This document shows positions 17,081 through 27,433 of a DNA stretch of 64,000 bases, one piece after another. The notes beneath the pieces were generated by a model. The model did no database searches and was not told the origin of the DNA. It saw only the letters and a list, made by a program, of their open reading frames with translations. Origin of the DNA: Thermodesulfobium acidiphilum (lineage in GTDB: Bacteria; Thermodesulfobiota; Thermodesulfobiia; Thermodesulfobiales; Thermodesulfobiaceae); contig NZ_CP020921.1 of NCBI RefSeq assembly GCF_003057965.1, forward strand, positions 608,916-672,915, in the 5' to 3' direction. The translations under genes were made by a program, and so were the position numbers. The stretch's first letter is position 1. Each line of letters opens with the position of its first letter.

Positions 17081-18789
17081 AGTATAAGAGTAATCAAAGA
17101 TCTGCTGATGTGGCCAGAAGGCTAAAAAATATAATTGATTTTCACCAATTAATTAAGGTTAAAGATATTTCTACTTTTTACAAAGCATTTGACATTGTTT
17201 TAAAATGGAATAAAGAATCTTATATTACAGTTTTTGGAGAAAACAACAACTTGCTTCCAGCAGATATGAAACTAAAATTAAGAAAAATGTTTGCTAGTTT
17301 GAAAATAGACGAGGAAATAGAACTAAATAAAATTAATAATTTTAATAAAGCCCTTTTTAAATTTTGTGGTAGCATTTTGGAGGAAGAAATTTTAGCTAAA
17401 TATAACATATTTGGTCCTATATCTTTTTTTAAAGCTTTTCATTCTTTTAAAGAGTTTAGAAAAACTTTAAATAATTATCTAGATGAAACGAAATTTTATG
17501 AGTTCTATCTTTTCTATTTCAAGAGTTCCAGAAAGCCTATAGGAAGAGCTATTAGGTGTTATGAAAAATTGAAAAAAGTTTATCCCTTATTAGAACCTGT
17601 TGGTTCGCTTTTAAGATTTGATGAAATGATCTATCCAGTAGAATTGATTTCTAGAAGGGATTCTAATTTTGAATGTTTTGACTTAGGAAGTTTTAAATAC
17701 CTTTACAAAACAAATGTTTATATATTGTTTTATGATAAGGAAAGCCAGTTAGAAGTAAAAATATATTTGCCAGATAAAAACTTTATAATTCAAAAATGGT
17801 TTTTGACCGGGACCCTGAGACATAACGAAATTTTAATTGGACTTGCAAAACAAAAATTTGAATCCTTTAAGACTTTTAAACATAATTTCTTTATTAACAA
17901 TAAAAAAATAGAAATTAATTGTGAGGAGGATGTATATAAAAAATTAGGTTTTAATTATATTTATCCTGAATTAAGATGTGGCGAACGTGAACTGTTCAAA
18001 GATAGTAAAGACTTAAATGTTGTGAATTTTACTGATATTAAATCTGATCTACATATTCATACAAATTATAGTGACGGCGCTCATTCAATAGAAGAATTAG
18101 TAAATTTTTATATGTCTAGAGGCTTTCAATATATAGTTTTGACTGATCATTCGGTTTCTCTTTCACAAGGTAGAGGATTAGATATAGACACTTTGATTAA
18201 GAAAAATGAGTTAATAGATAAATTAAACAAGAAGATAGAAAAATTTAAGATATTCAAAGGAGCTGAAGTTGATATATTAGAAGATGGATCTTTAGACTAT
18301 CCCGATTGGGTTTTAGAGAATCTAGATTTTGTTATTGCATCAGTGCATCAAAATTATGACTTAGATGCAGGTGCTATGACCTTTAGGTTTGAAAAAGCCA
18401 TAAAGAATCCTTATGTTCATATGATTGGCCATATAAGCGGAAGGCTTGTTGGCTTCCTGCCAATTTATAAGGTTGACATTAATAAATTGTTAAGACTTGC
18501 TTCTGAATATAATACTATAATTGAAATAAATGGAAATCCAGCCCGGTTGGATTTGGATTGTGCTTCGATTAAAACCTATAAGGATAAATTTAAAAATTTA
18601 TATGCAGTAAACACTGATCTACATAATTTTAGACAATATGATATAAGATTTTATTGTTCTGTAATGACTGCAAGAAAGTCTTATTTAAAAAGTTACGATA
18701 TTGTGAATTCTCTCGATTTAAATGAATTTGAAAATTTGATAAAAGATATAAGAATTAAAAAGCTTCGAAAAAGCAAATTTTTGGTTTAA
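17068..18789 (+). CDS. PolX/PHP-family protein with degenerate polymerase active site
   Basis: This 573-residue homologue of bacterial family X DNA polymerase/3'-5' exonuclease sits in the usual pheST-cvpA-polX position. The C-terminal PHP domain looks complete, with all metal-binding motifs: DLHIH (329-331), VLTDHS, KGAEVDIL, ASVHQN, IGHISGR, NTDLHN. The N-terminal polymerase part is recognisable (RKPIGRAI; GSLLRFDEMIYPVE at 179-192; LTGTLRHN) but altered. Where PolX has the catalytic D-x-D, this has P190-V-E192; where the third aspartate is expected there is Glu229. The helix-hairpin-helix region is also eroded. I infer loss of DNA polymerisation with retention of a PHP phosphoesterase or exonuclease. 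Length is normal. ATG at 17068 overlaps the CvpA gene. Confidence 0.85.
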   Translation: MEKLKYKSNQRSADVARRLKNIIDFHQLIKVKDISTFYKAFDIVLKWNKESYITVFGENNNLLPADMKLKLRKMFASLKIDEEIELNKINNFNKALFKFCGSILEEEILAKYNIFGPISFFKAFHSFKEFRKTLNNYLDETKFYEFYLFYFKSSRKPIGRAIRCYEKLKKVYPLLEPVGSLLRFDEMIYPVELISRRDSNFECFDLGSFKYLYKTNVYILFYDKESQLEVKIYLPDKNFIIQKWFLTGTLRHNEILIGLAKQKFESFKTFKHNFFINNKKIEINCEEDVYKKLGFNYIYPELRCGERELFKDSKDLNVVNFTDIKSDLHIHTNYSDGAHSIEELVNFYMSRGFQYIVLTDHSVSLSQGRGLDIDTLIKKNELIDKLNKKIEKFKIFKGAEVDILEDGSLDYPDWVLENLDFVIASVHQNYDLDAGAMTFRFEKAIKNPYVHMIGHISGRLVGFLPIYKVDINKLLRLASEYNTIIEINGNPARLDLDCASIKTYKDKFKNLYAVNTDLHNFRQYDIRFYCSVMTARKSYLKSYDIVNSLDLNEFENLIKDIRIKKLRKSKFLV

Positions 18790-18841
18790 AAATGGGGTGT
18801 TACTTATTTTAATATATGATAAAAATTATGGTGTTTGAAAT

Positions 18842-19297
18842 ATGATAAGTAAATTGTGGTGGCATATTAAAAGACTGTTTAAGATTTTAATAGCAATGTT
18901 TATAGTAATTTTTTTGCCTCTTTATTGGTTTATTAATCAGGTAGGGCCAAAATATTATATAAGTTCTGAAACCCCAAGTTTTGTTGTTGAAAAGTACCTA
19001 GATGGTAAAAAAAATGATGATTTTTATGAAATATATACTAATTATCCATCTGTCTTTAAAAAAGAATTGTATGGAATTGCTTATAGTGGATGGGCAAAAA
19101 ACATATATCAGGAAGTAAGATATAGAGTAGTTGATGTTAAAAATTTTGGTAATGAGGCTTATGTTAATGTTCTTGTAACCTTAATAGGAGGAGATAGGAA
19201 AATGACACAATATGTTTTAAGAAAAGAAAATGGTTTATGGAAAATTGTTTATGATAGGAACTTAGGTTTTGTAGAATTTTCTACAAAGGCTAATTGA
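18842..19297 (+). CDS. Membrane-anchored NTF2-like protein
   Basis: This 151-residue protein has one N-terminal membrane helix (about residues 12-32, after a basic WWHIKRLFK start) and an extracytoplasmic domain. The [21 protein letters not shown] opening, a beta-rich middle ([20 protein letters not shown]) and an end with GLWKIVYDR fit a small NTF2-like/DUF4878 fold. It is comparable in plan to the secreted protein at 12528-13004. Function is unknown. The ATG at 18842 has only a weak GGTG site upstream. One base separates it from dnaE, so it is probably co-expressed with the replicative polymerase gene. Confidence 0.55.
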   Translation: MISKLWWHIKRLFKILIAMFIVIFLPLYWFINQVGPKYYISSETPSFVVEKYLDGKKNDDFYEIYTNYPSVFKKELYGIAYSGWAKNIYQEVRYRVVDVKNFGNEAYVNVLVTLIGGDRKMTQYVLRKENGLWKIVYDRNLGFVEFSTKAN

Positions 19298-19298
19298 T

Positions 19299-22200
19299 AT
19301 GAGTTTTGTTCACCTTCACGTACACAGTGAATACAGCTTGCTGGATGGGGCAAGTAGGTTAGAGGATATAATTCTCAAAGCAAAAAATGATAACATGCAA
19401 GCTCTTGCACTTACTGATCATGGAAATATGTATGGTGCTCTTAAGTTTTATTCTTTAGCAAAAAAACATGAAATAAAACCATTACTTGGTTGTGAGATGT
19501 ATATCACGGATGATATGACCAGACAGACAAAAACAAATGGGAATGATGAATCCTATTTATCCCATTTAATTCTTATTGCAAAAAATTTTGAAGGCTATAA
19601 AAATTTGGTTAGATTGGTATCCTTTGGCTTTCTTAAAGGTTTTTACTATAAACCAAGAATTGATTTAAAAACTTTATTTGAATACAAAGAGGGTTTGTTG
19701 GTTTCTAGCGCATGCATGTATGGTAGAATACCTCAGCTAATTCTTTCTAACAATAAGGATCGGGCTATTGAGCTCGCAAAAACCTTTAAGGAACAGTTTG
19801 GTGACGACTTTTATCTTGAAATTCAAGATCATGGATTACCTGAAGAGAAAAGATTAATTCCTGTAATGATAAATATGTCACAGGATTTAAAAATTCCATT
19901 AATAGCTACTAACGACTCACATTATACTAATAAAGAGGATGCTGAATTTCATGATGTGCTGCTTTGCATTCAAACAAAAAAAACAATTCAGGATGAAAAT
20001 CGAATGAAATTTAATACTGATTCTCTTTATTTTAAAAATGCTGAAGAAATGAAAGAGCTCTTTTCTTACTGCAAAGAAGCTATTGAGAATACTTTGATAA
20101 TTGCAGATAAATGTAATCTGGAATTACCAATTGGAAATGTGACAGTTCCAAAGTTCCCCTGTCCTGAGGGGAAAACTGAGAAAGAATATTTAAACTTATT
20201 GATTGAAAAAGGTTTAAATCGAAGATACAAAGGCAATATTACTAAAGAAATTAAAGATCGTCTAAAATATGAGCTTGATATTATCCAGAAAACTGGCTAT
20301 GAAGGTTACTTTTTAATAGTATCAGATTATATTAATTATGCAAAAGAAAATGGAATTCAAGTTGGTCCGGGTAGAGGTTCTGCTGCTGGGAGTTTGGTAG
20401 CATATGTTCTTGGAATAACTGACATTGACCCTTTGAAATATAATTTGCTTTTTGAAAGATTCTTAAACCCGGAGAGGGTAAATCCGCCTGATATTGATGT
20501 TGATTTTTGTATCGAGAAGAGATCACAAGTTCTGAATTATTTGGTTAAAAGATATGGTCAAGAAAATGTAGCCCAAATTGGTACTTTTGGAACTATGAAC
20601 GCAAGAGCAGTAGTTAGAGATGTTGGAAGAACATTAGGTAAGCCACTTAGTATTGTTGATAAACTAGCAAAATTAATTCCAAACAAACCTGGTTCTCAAG
20701 CAACTTTGAAAGAAGCACAGGAATTACATGAAGTAAAACAATTTTTAGATTCTAACCCTTCTCTGAAAGAACTTTGGGAAAAAAGCATAAAGCTAGAAGG
20801 GCTAACACGTCACAGCTCTGTTCATGCTGCTGGTGTGGTGATATCACCCTTTCCTATTTATGATTTAATACCTTTACAAAGACCATCTGAAGGCGATGTT
20901 CCGGTAACGCAATGGCCTATGGAAGACGTAGAAAAATCAGGATTTTTAAAGATGGATTTGTTAGGATTAAGAAACCTAACAGTAATTGGGAAAACTCTAG
21001 AATTAATTGAAAAAACTAGGGGTATAAAGGTAGATATAGAAAGCATTCCCCTTGATGACCCGAAAGTTTATGAACTGTTAGAAAAGGGAGAAACTCTTGG
21101 AGTGTTTCAGCTAGAGAGTTCTGGAATGCAACAACTTTTAAAAGAAGTTAAACCTGATAAATTTGAGGATCTAATAGCAATACTTGCTCTTTATAGACCT
21201 GGTCCGATGAATTCTGGAATGGTAGAACAATTTATTAGACGAAAGCACAAAAAAGAGCCTGTTGTTTTTATCCATAAAGATGTTGAACCAGTTCTTTCTG
21301 AAACCTATGGTGTTATGATTTATCAAGAACAGATAATGCAGCTTGCAAGCATACTGGCAGGATTTTCTTTAGGTGAAGCGGATCTTTTAAGAAGAGCTAT
21401 GGGTAAGAAAAAAGCAGAGGTGATGGCGGCCCAAAAACCTAAGTTCGTTGAGGGGGCTATAAATAAAGGGTTAATCTCAAAGGATCAAGCTGAAAAAATA
21501 TTTGATGATATGGCAAAATTTGCTGAGTATGGCTTTAATAAATCTCATAGCGCTTCTTATGCTCTTATTACATATAGAACTGCCTGGTTAAAGGTTTATT
21601 ATACTCCTGAATATATGGCTGCTTTGCTTTCTTCTGTATCCTCTGATACTGATAAAGTTGCTGAATATATCAAGGAAGCAAAAAAGTTTGGTGTGGAAGT
21701 TTTGTCTCCTGATGTAAACGAAAGCGGGGAAAATTTTACTGTAATAGGAAACAAAATTAGATTTGGTCTTTCTGCAATTAAAGGTGTTGGTAAGGCTGCA
21801 ATTGATACTATATTAACAAGTAGACTTACAGATGGAAATTTTAAAAGTTTAAGAGATTTTATCTATAGAACCAGTTCAAAGTCTGTAAATAAAAAGATTT
21901 ATGAAAATTTAATAAAAGCTGGTGCACTTGATAATCTGTATAAAGATAGACTCAATCTTTTAGATCAGTTAGATGAAGTTCTGGCATTAGTAAAGAAAAG
22001 CGCCAAAACGGACAATGAACATAGCCTATTTAATGAAGCTTTTGACGAAGAGGAGCTTTATCTTGATAACGATATTGAAATTATTCCCAAAAGGGACTTT
22101 GACCCAAGTTTAAAGCTTTCATTTGAAAAGGAAGTTCTTGGACTTTATGTTAGCGGACATCCACTTAAGCCTTATAAATTTTTGATAAATAGCATTTCAA

Positions 22201-22715
22201 ATTTTAATATTTCTTCTCTAAACGAACTAGATGTTGAGAAGGTAAAAATTTGTGGAATAGTTTTTAATAAAAAACAAGTTTTTAAAAAAGATGGTTCTTT
22301 CTTTTTTGTATTAAACATTGAAGATTTAACTGGAAGTGTAGAGTGTATCTATTCTAAGAAGGACAAAGCTGTTATTGATGAAATAAAAGAAAATGATATT
22401 GTTTGGGTTGAGGGAAGACTTATAAAAAGGGATGAGGGATCAAGAATAATTATTGATCAAATAGGAAAGATTAACAAAAAGATATTTCATATTAAATTTT
22501 ATAGGAAACTTTGTTCAGAAAGCGCTTTAATGAGATTAAAAGAAGAGCTTTTGGTTGCAAAGGGCGATATACCATTAATTATTCATTTTGTGGACGAAAA
22601 CGTAGAAAAACTTTGTCTGGCAGATTCAAATTACTTTGTCAATATAGAAAACAATATTGTTGAAAGAATTGGTAAATTTAGGGGCATAGAATGCTGGCTT
22701 GAAGAAAATAGTTAA
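19299..22715 (+). CDS. dnaE: DNA polymerase III alpha subunit DnaE
   Basis: This 1138-residue replicative DNA polymerase has the PHP domain at the N-terminus ([19 protein letters not shown]). The palm follows, with [18 protein letters not shown] and the catalytic PPDIDVDFC around residue 400, and [16 protein letters not shown] third polymerase motif [11 protein letters not shown] and the thumb/fingers [12 protein letters not shown] and [15 protein letters not shown] are also clear. The beta-binding and helix-hairpin-helix region is [19 protein letters not shown], and a C-terminal OB fold contains [19 protein letters not shown]. It is the DnaE1 type; no polC is seen near proS, where Firmicutes often carry it. 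ATG at 19299 follows the membrane protein by one base. Confidence 0.97.
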   Translation: MSFVHLHVHSEYSLLDGASRLEDIILKAKNDNMQALALTDHGNMYGALKFYSLAKKHEIKPLLGCEMYITDDMTRQTKTNGNDESYLSHLILIAKNFEGYKNLVRLVSFGFLKGFYYKPRIDLKTLFEYKEGLLVSSACMYGRIPQLILSNNKDRAIELAKTFKEQFGDDFYLEIQDHGLPEEKRLIPVMINMSQDLKIPLIATNDSHYTNKEDAEFHDVLLCIQTKKTIQDENRMKFNTDSLYFKNAEEMKELFSYCKEAIENTLIIADKCNLELPIGNVTVPKFPCPEGKTEKEYLNLLIEKGLNRRYKGNITKEIKDRLKYELDIIQKTGYEGYFLIVSDYINYAKENGIQVGPGRGSAAGSLVAYVLGITDIDPLKYNLLFERFLNPERVNPPDIDVDFCIEKRSQVLNYLVKRYGQENVAQIGTFGTMNARAVVRDVGRTLGKPLSIVDKLAKLIPNKPGSQATLKEAQELHEVKQFLDSNPSLKELWEKSIKLEGLTRHSSVHAAGVVISPFPIYDLIPLQRPSEGDVPVTQWPMEDVEKSGFLKMDLLGLRNLTVIGKTLELIEKTRGIKVDIESIPLDDPKVYELLEKGETLGVFQLESSGMQQLLKEVKPDKFEDLIAILALYRPGPMNSGMVEQFIRRKHKKEPVVFIHKDVEPVLSETYGVMIYQEQIMQLASILAGFSLGEADLLRRAMGKKKAEVMAAQKPKFVEGAINKGLISKDQAEKIFDDMAKFAEYGFNKSHSASYALITYRTAWLKVYYTPEYMAALLSSVSSDTDKVAEYIKEAKKFGVEVLSPDVNESGENFTVIGNKIRFGLSAIKGVGKAAIDTILTSRLTDGNFKSLRDFIYRTSSKSVNKKIYENLIKAGALDNLYKDRLNLLDQLDEVLALVKKSAKTDNEHSLFNEAFDEEELYLDNDIEIIPKRDFDPSLKLSFEKEVLGLYVSGHPLKPYKFLINSISNFNISSLNELDVEKVKICGIVFNKKQVFKKDGSFFFVLNIEDLTGSVECIYSKKDKAVIDEIKENDIVWVEGRLIKRDEGSRIIIDQIGKINKKIFHIKFYRKLCSESALMRLKEELLVAKGDIPLIIHFVDENVEKLCLADSNYFVNIENNIVERIGKFRGIECWLEENS

Positions 22716-22791
22716 TTAAAAAAAATAATTATATAATTAAAACAGTTGTAAAGAATAGTAAATCTATTTATCAAAATTAAAGGAGAGATAT

Positions 22792-24012
22792 TTGATTGTG
22801 AATAATTCGCTTTCTGGATCTGTAGATATGCTCCCAGAAGAAGTTTTATGTAGAAACTTAATAGAAGAAAAAATTAAAAGGTTTTGGGAGAGAAATGGGT
22901 TTGTTATGGTTTCAATCCCAGTTCTTGAAAATTGGGACAAATTACAGGTAGCCCTTGACGAAAAATTAATAGAGAAAACAATTAGATTTATTGATAGATT
23001 TGGAGGAGTTAGTGTTCTTAGCCCAGATTTAACGGTTTCAATTGCAAGAATGGTTTCTGCCAGAAAGAGAAATTTCACTTTTCCATTAAAATATTTTTAT
23101 TTATCAGATGTATTTAGAGTTACTTCAGAGCATAGCGTAATAAGACAATGTGGTGTTGAAATTATAGGTGCTGATAAACAAACTTTAGCTGATGTGGAAC
23201 TGGCAGTTTTAATTTTTATGACTTTGAAAGAGATTGGCTTTAATGAGATTTATCTTGAAATTGGAAATTTTGAAATATTAAAGGAGCTTTTGAGCCTAAA
23301 TATTCTTAAGAATCACAAGAAGAGCTTATTTGAAGCTTTCTTAAAGAAAGACTGGGTAGCACTGTACTGTATTTCAAATGAGATTAAGGATTCTAAAATT
23401 TCAAACTTTATTAAAAATCTTCCAGGGCTTTCAGGAACACCCGATGAGGTTTTTTCAAAAATTGATTTAGTTCCCGAATTTTTGCATCCTTCAGTTAAAA
23501 ATTTAGAGAAAATAAGTAATGAAATTAAAAATGCAGGTGTAAAGCACTATATTAATCTTTCGTTGATTAACGAAATTTCTTATTATACTGGTTTTATTTT
23601 TCAAGTCTTTGTTCCAGGTTTACCAAGTTCTATTGGTGGTGGCGGCAGATATGACGATTTATATTCTCTATTTGGTTTTGATTGTCCTTCTTCAGGATTT
23701 GGTATTGATTTAGATAAGATTTATGGGGTTTTGAAAGCAAATTATCTTAAACCCATAAATATTGACGTTCTTTTATGCTTTAATGATGGAATACCTTTAC
23801 ACTGGGTATGGAATTTGGCTGCTTCCTATAGAGACCAGTGTATAAGGGTGGAAATAGATTTGAAGAATAGAGAGTTTAACGAAGCTTTGGAGTTTTCAAA
23901 AAATAAGAGGGCTAAAAGGTTGGTTTATATATCAAAATTAGAATCATCAGGGGTATCTGGATGGATTGTTGATACCCATAATGAAAACAAAGAAAGGATG
24001 ACCTTCTGTTAA
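22792..24012 (+). CDS. hisZ: ATP phosphoribosyltransferase regulatory subunit HisZ
   Basis: This 406-residue HisRS-like paralogue activates the short form of HisG in the first step of histidine synthesis. It has class II synthetase-like motifs without the full histidine-binding set: ERNGFVMVSIPVLENWD, RFGGVSVLSPDLTVSIARM, FPLKYFYLSDVFRV and SIGGGGRYDDLYSLFG. The adjacent hisG encodes the short enzyme, which requires HisZ, so the assignment is coherent. The start is probably TTG at 22792 with AAGGAGAG upstream; GTG at 22798 is an alternative. The stop overlaps the hisG start by one base. Confidence 0.9.
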   Translation: MIVNNSLSGSVDMLPEEVLCRNLIEEKIKRFWERNGFVMVSIPVLENWDKLQVALDEKLIEKTIRFIDRFGGVSVLSPDLTVSIARMVSARKRNFTFPLKYFYLSDVFRVTSEHSVIRQCGVEIIGADKQTLADVELAVLIFMTLKEIGFNEIYLEIGNFEILKELLSLNILKNHKKSLFEAFLKKDWVALYCISNEIKDSKISNFIKNLPGLSGTPDEVFSKIDLVPEFLHPSVKNLEKISNEIKNAGVKHYINLSLINEISYYTGFIFQVFVPGLPSSIGGGGRYDDLYSLFGFDCPSSGFGIDLDKIYGVLKANYLKPINIDVLLCFNDGIPLHWVWNLAASYRDQCIRVEIDLKNREFNEALEFSKNKRAKRLVYISKLESSGVSGWIVDTHNENKERMTFC

Positions 24013-24647
24013 TGCTTAAAATTGCTGTGCCAAAGGGAGTTTTGTTTGATCCGTCTTTAAAATTATTGAAAAATTGTGGGTACAAGATTCCTTCAGATTT
24101 TGGCAGGAAACTTTTAATAGAAGATTCAAATCAACAACTGTCTTTGATAATAGTAAGACCATTTGATATGCCTCTTTATGTAGAAGAAGGAGTTGTTGAT
24201 GTTGCTTTTATCGGTAAAGATGTAATTGAAGAAACTTCAATGTCTTGTTTTGAGATCTTAGATTTAGGTTATGGACAATGTAGGTTGTCAGTTGCTGTGC
24301 CAGGTTTTAGTCCTTATAGATCTGTTGAAGATTTTCACTCCTTTATTAAAGTTGGATCTAAATATCAAAACCTCTCAAAAAAATTTTTTATAGAAAAAGG
24401 AATTCAAGTTAGAATCTTCCCACTTGGAGGATCTGTGGAGTTGTCGCCTATTGTAGGTTTATCTGATGCAATAATCGATCTCGTTTCTACTGGCAATACC
24501 CTTAAAGCTAATAATCTTATAGAAATCGAAACTATTTTGTTTTCTACTTCTCGTTTAGTGGTAAATGATGCTAAGTATAGACTTAAGAGAAAAGAGATAA
24601 ATGAATTTATTTTGCGTGTTAAGGAGGTTCTTGATGATATTTATTGA
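24012..24647 (+). CDS. hisG: ATP phosphoribosyltransferase, short form (HisG-S)
   Basis: This 211-residue catalytic subunit joins ATP and PRPP to form phosphoribosyl-ATP. Features include KIAVPKGVLFDPSLKLL, RPFDMPLYVEEGVVDVAFIG, GYGQCRLSVAVPG, and the PRPP-binding stretch ending DAIIDLVSTGNTLKANNL. It lacks the C-terminal ACT-like regulatory domain of long HisG, as expected when HisZ is present. ATG at 24012 overlaps hisZ; the 3' end overlaps hisD by 14 nt. Confidence 0.95.
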   Translation: MLKIAVPKGVLFDPSLKLLKNCGYKIPSDFGRKLLIEDSNQQLSLIIVRPFDMPLYVEEGVVDVAFIGKDVIEETSMSCFEILDLGYGQCRLSVAVPGFSPYRSVEDFHSFIKVGSKYQNLSKKFFIEKGIQVRIFPLGGSVELSPIVGLSDAIIDLVSTGNTLKANNLIEIETILFSTSRLVVNDAKYRLKRKEINEFILRVKEVLDDIY

Positions 24648-25920
24648 TGATTTTCTTTTATTAAAAAAGGAGGCAGAACTTCAAAGATTATGGAAAAGGA
24701 GGTCTTATTTTCAAGATAACAAAATTTTTGATGAAGTAAAAGCAATAATAAATGACATTAAAACAAGGGGACTTGAAGCTATAAAAGAATATTCTAAAAA
24801 ATTTGATGATTATGATTTATCCTCTGGTTTAATAGCTTCAGAAGAAGAAATAGTTTCTCAGGCAAGACTTGTGCCTGTTGATGTTTCTAACGCTTTAAAG
24901 CATTCTGCCAAAAGGATAAAGAGATATCATGAGAGCATTAAAATTAAATCCTTTAAGTATGAAACAGAAGAGTCGGAATCAGGGTTTAAATGGACTCCAA
25001 TTGAAAATGTAGGTATATATGTACCAGGGGGATTGGCAGCTTACCCATCTACAATTCTAATGACAGTTATTGTTGCTGATGTTGCGGGAGTGGACAATAT
25101 TTATGTATGCTCTAAACCAAACAGGGGAAAAATAAATCCATATATAGCTTCAGCTGTTCTTGCTTGTAATAGCAAGAAAGTTAAGATTGTAAAGCTTTCT
25201 GGTGTTCAGGCTATTTCTTCCATGGCTTTGGGTTTGGGGATTAAAAAAGTTGACAAGATATTTGGGCCTGGTAATGACTATGTAAGTCTTGCCAAAAAAT
25301 ATTTCTTTGGAGAAGTAGCTATTGATATGATAGCAGGTCCTTCTGAAATATTAATAGTTTCTGATGGCAAAACGAATCCGTCCTGGATTGCATGGGATTT
25401 TTTGTCGCAAGCAGAGCACGATAAAAATGCAAAAACTGGTCTGATATCAAATGAAATCGGTTTTTTAAATGAAGTAATGGAAAAAGTTAAAGAGTATTCT
25501 CTTAAAGTTTTGAACAAGCATATTGTAGAATCTTCACTCCAAAATTCCTTTTTTGGTTTTGCCCCTACCCTTGAAGATGCGATAAGTATTTCAAATATCT
25601 TGGCTCCTGAGCACCTAGAAATTGCTTGTGAAAATCCTGATGAGCTTTTTGACAAGGTTCAAAATGCAGGTACAGTTTTTTTGGGGAGTCTGACTTGTGA
25701 ACCATTTGGAGATTATATTTTAGGACCAAGCCATGTTTTGCCAACTTCGGGTAGTGCACGTTATTTTTCTGGGATAAACGTATATGATTTTCTAAAAAGA
25801 ACAAATTTCTCCAGAATAAAAACTAAAGATGCTCTAAAAAATCTTTTAGATGCCTCTTTAATAGCTGAGGTAGAAGGTTTTAGTGCTCATAAAAAGGCCA
25901 TGCTTTGTAGGAATGAATAA
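24634..25920 (+). CDS. hisD: Histidinol dehydrogenase
   Basis: This zinc-dependent enzyme catalyses the two NAD-linked oxidations from histidinol to histidine. The protein has about 428 residues. Motifs include ENVGIYVPGGLAAYPSTILM, VDKIFGPGNDYVSLAKK, VAIDMIAGPSEILIVSD, DFLSQAEHDKNA, LAPEHLEI and GPSHVLPTSGSARYFSG. I chose ATG at 24634 because AAGGAGG at 24621-24627 is six bases upstream; an in-frame ATG at 24601 lacks such a site. Other his genes are not in the window, so histidine synthesis is split elsewhere on the chromosome. Confidence 0.96.
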   Translation: MIFIDDFLLLKKEAELQRLWKRRSYFQDNKIFDEVKAIINDIKTRGLEAIKEYSKKFDDYDLSSGLIASEEEIVSQARLVPVDVSNALKHSAKRIKRYHESIKIKSFKYETEESESGFKWTPIENVGIYVPGGLAAYPSTILMTVIVADVAGVDNIYVCSKPNRGKINPYIASAVLACNSKKVKIVKLSGVQAISSMALGLGIKKVDKIFGPGNDYVSLAKKYFFGEVAIDMIAGPSEILIVSDGKTNPSWIAWDFLSQAEHDKNAKTGLISNEIGFLNEVMEKVKEYSLKVLNKHIVESSLQNSFFGFAPTLEDAISISNILAPEHLEIACENPDELFDKVQNAGTVFLGSLTCEPFGDYILGPSHVLPTSGSARYFSGINVYDFLKRTNFSRIKTKDALKNLLDASLIAEVEGFSAHKKAMLCRNE

Positions 25921-25957
25921 GAGTCTTACTTTATTAATGTAAAGGGAGTGTCATAAT

Positions 25958-26497
25958 GTGAAAGAAAAAGAAGATAAAACTTATATAGAGTATGTATATA
26001 GTGGGAAAATTATTAAAGTGAGAAGAGAGTGGATAAAAATTAAAAAAGGATCAAAGCAGCACAGAACATGGATGGAGGTAGTTGAATTTTCTAATGCTGT
26101 AGGTATAATTGCTTTACCTAATAAAGAAGAGATTTTATTAGTTGAACAATTTAGATATGCTCCTCATGAAAAACTGTTAGAAATTCCTGCTGGGAAACTG
26201 AATCCTGGTGAATCTCCTGAAGATGGTGCAGTAAGAGAACTTATTGAAGAAACAGGATATAGAGCTAAAAGTGTCAAAAGGATATTTTCTATGTATACGA
26301 CTCCAGGATTTACTGACGAATATATGCACATTATGGTTTGTGAAGATCTGGAATATGTTGGCGCTGATCCTGATGAAGATGAGTTAATTAATGTAGTAAA
26401 ATTTAATATCAAAGAACTTGAGAAGATGGTTTTAGAGGGGAAGATTAAAGACGCCAAAACAGTGCTTGCAGTCCTTTATCTTACAAGAAGGCAGTGA
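25958..26497 (+). CDS. NUDIX hydrolase, ADP-ribose pyrophosphatase type
   Basis: This 179-residue protein contains a complete Nudix box: GKLNPGE, then SPEDGAV, then RELIEETGY (about residues 83-105), which supplies the Mg-binding glutamates. An upstream EFSNAVGIIALPNKEEILLV strand and the downstream FSMYTTPGFTDEYMHIMV and DEDELINVVKF segments resemble NudF-like ADP-ribose pyrophosphatases. Exact substrate is not provable from sequence. The start is GTG at 25958 behind AAAGGGAG. It lies 37 nt after hisD and overlaps the recombinase gene by about 32 nt, so the two may be coupled, as xerD and nudF often are in Firmicutes. Confidence 0.88.
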   Translation: MKEKEDKTYIEYVYSGKIIKVRREWIKIKKGSKQHRTWMEVVEFSNAVGIIALPNKEEILLVEQFRYAPHEKLLEIPAGKLNPGESPEDGAVRELIEETGYRAKSVKRIFSMYTTPGFTDEYMHIMVCEDLEYVGADPDEDELINVVKFNIKELEKMVLEGKIKDAKTVLAVLYLTRRQ

Positions 26498-27386
26498 GGC
26501 CCTAAACGCTTTTGTAAGTTATCTATTTTTTATAAGAGGATACTCTGAGAATACTGTAAATTCATACAGAAGTGATGTGAAATCCTTTTTCGACGTTGTA
26601 AAGGATAAAGTAAGCGATATAGCTGATATTGAAAAGCTATTATTATATTATTCAAATCATTTAATTTCAAACAATTATAAAGCCTCATCTCTTGAAAGAA
26701 AATTGGTAGCAATAAAACAATTTTTTATCTTTTCATTTCAGGAAGGCTATTATAAAGGTAAAATTCCTGATATTGTTTTACCTAAAAAAGAGAAAAGATT
26801 GCCGTTTTTTTTATCTAGGGAGGATGTCTTAAATATTTTTAATTTTGTTTCTAATTCAAAGCCATTTACCATCAGAGATTTACTTATTTTTAAGATGTTG
26901 TATTTTACCGGTATGAGAATTTCAGAGCTCTTAAATCTAAAGATTAATAGTGTTAATTTTGAAACTATGGATATAAGAGTTTTTGGAAAAGGATCAAAAG
27001 AAAGAATTATCCCTTTTCATCACGATATTTTAGACTTGTTTAATTCATATTTAATTTTTAGACAAGAAAATTTGAAACCCAAATGTGAGAATATTTTTGT
27101 TAATTCAAAAGGAAGGCCTCTTTCAAGACAATATATATGGAAAATGTGTAGGAAAGTAGGCAACTTCTTAAATTTGGAATTACATCCTCATATTTTTAGA
27201 CATTCATTAGCAACACATTTGCTCTCTGGTGGAGCAAGCATTAAAACGATACAGGAAATATTGGGTCATGAGTCAATTTCTACTACTCAAATATATACTC
27301 ATTTAGTATATGAAGAGCTAAAAAGGGAGTATTTAAGAGCATTTAAAAATTTCGATATTGATATTAATCCAATAAATAAATTATAA
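26466..27386 (+). CDS. XerC/XerD-type tyrosine recombinase
   Basis: This 306-residue site-specific recombinase of the chromosome-dimer resolution type has an N-terminal SAM-like core-binding domain (FIRGYSENTVNSYRSDVKSF). The catalytic domain has the active residues in order: Arg in TGMRISELL, Lys in GKGSKERIIPF, His/Arg in HPHIFRHSLATHLL, His in ILGHESIS, and Tyr in TTQIYTHL. No phage or integron features surround it, so a housekeeping Xer is more likely than an integrase. The start is uncertain: TTG at 26466 lies inside the NUDIX gene and has no strong site. Co-location with the NUDIX gene and the his/proline genes appears functionally neutral. Confidence 0.88.
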   Translation: MQSFILQEGSEALNAFVSYLFFIRGYSENTVNSYRSDVKSFFDVVKDKVSDIADIEKLLLYYSNHLISNNYKASSLERKLVAIKQFFIFSFQEGYYKGKIPDIVLPKKEKRLPFFLSREDVLNIFNFVSNSKPFTIRDLLIFKMLYFTGMRISELLNLKINSVNFETMDIRVFGKGSKERIIPFHHDILDLFNSYLIFRQENLKPKCENIFVNSKGRPLSRQYIWKMCRKVGNFLNLELHPHIFRHSLATHLLSGGASIKTIQEILGHESISTTQIYTHLVYEELKREYLRAFKNFDIDINPINKL

Positions 27387-27433
27387 TATTAATAAAATTT
27401 ATTTTTAATAATCAATTTTAAGGAGGATTGAGT

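Noticed and set aside
26466..27386. Possible integrase of a mobile element
   Set aside because: No att repeats, transfer genes, phage genes or composition change nearby; it looks like a housekeeping Xer.
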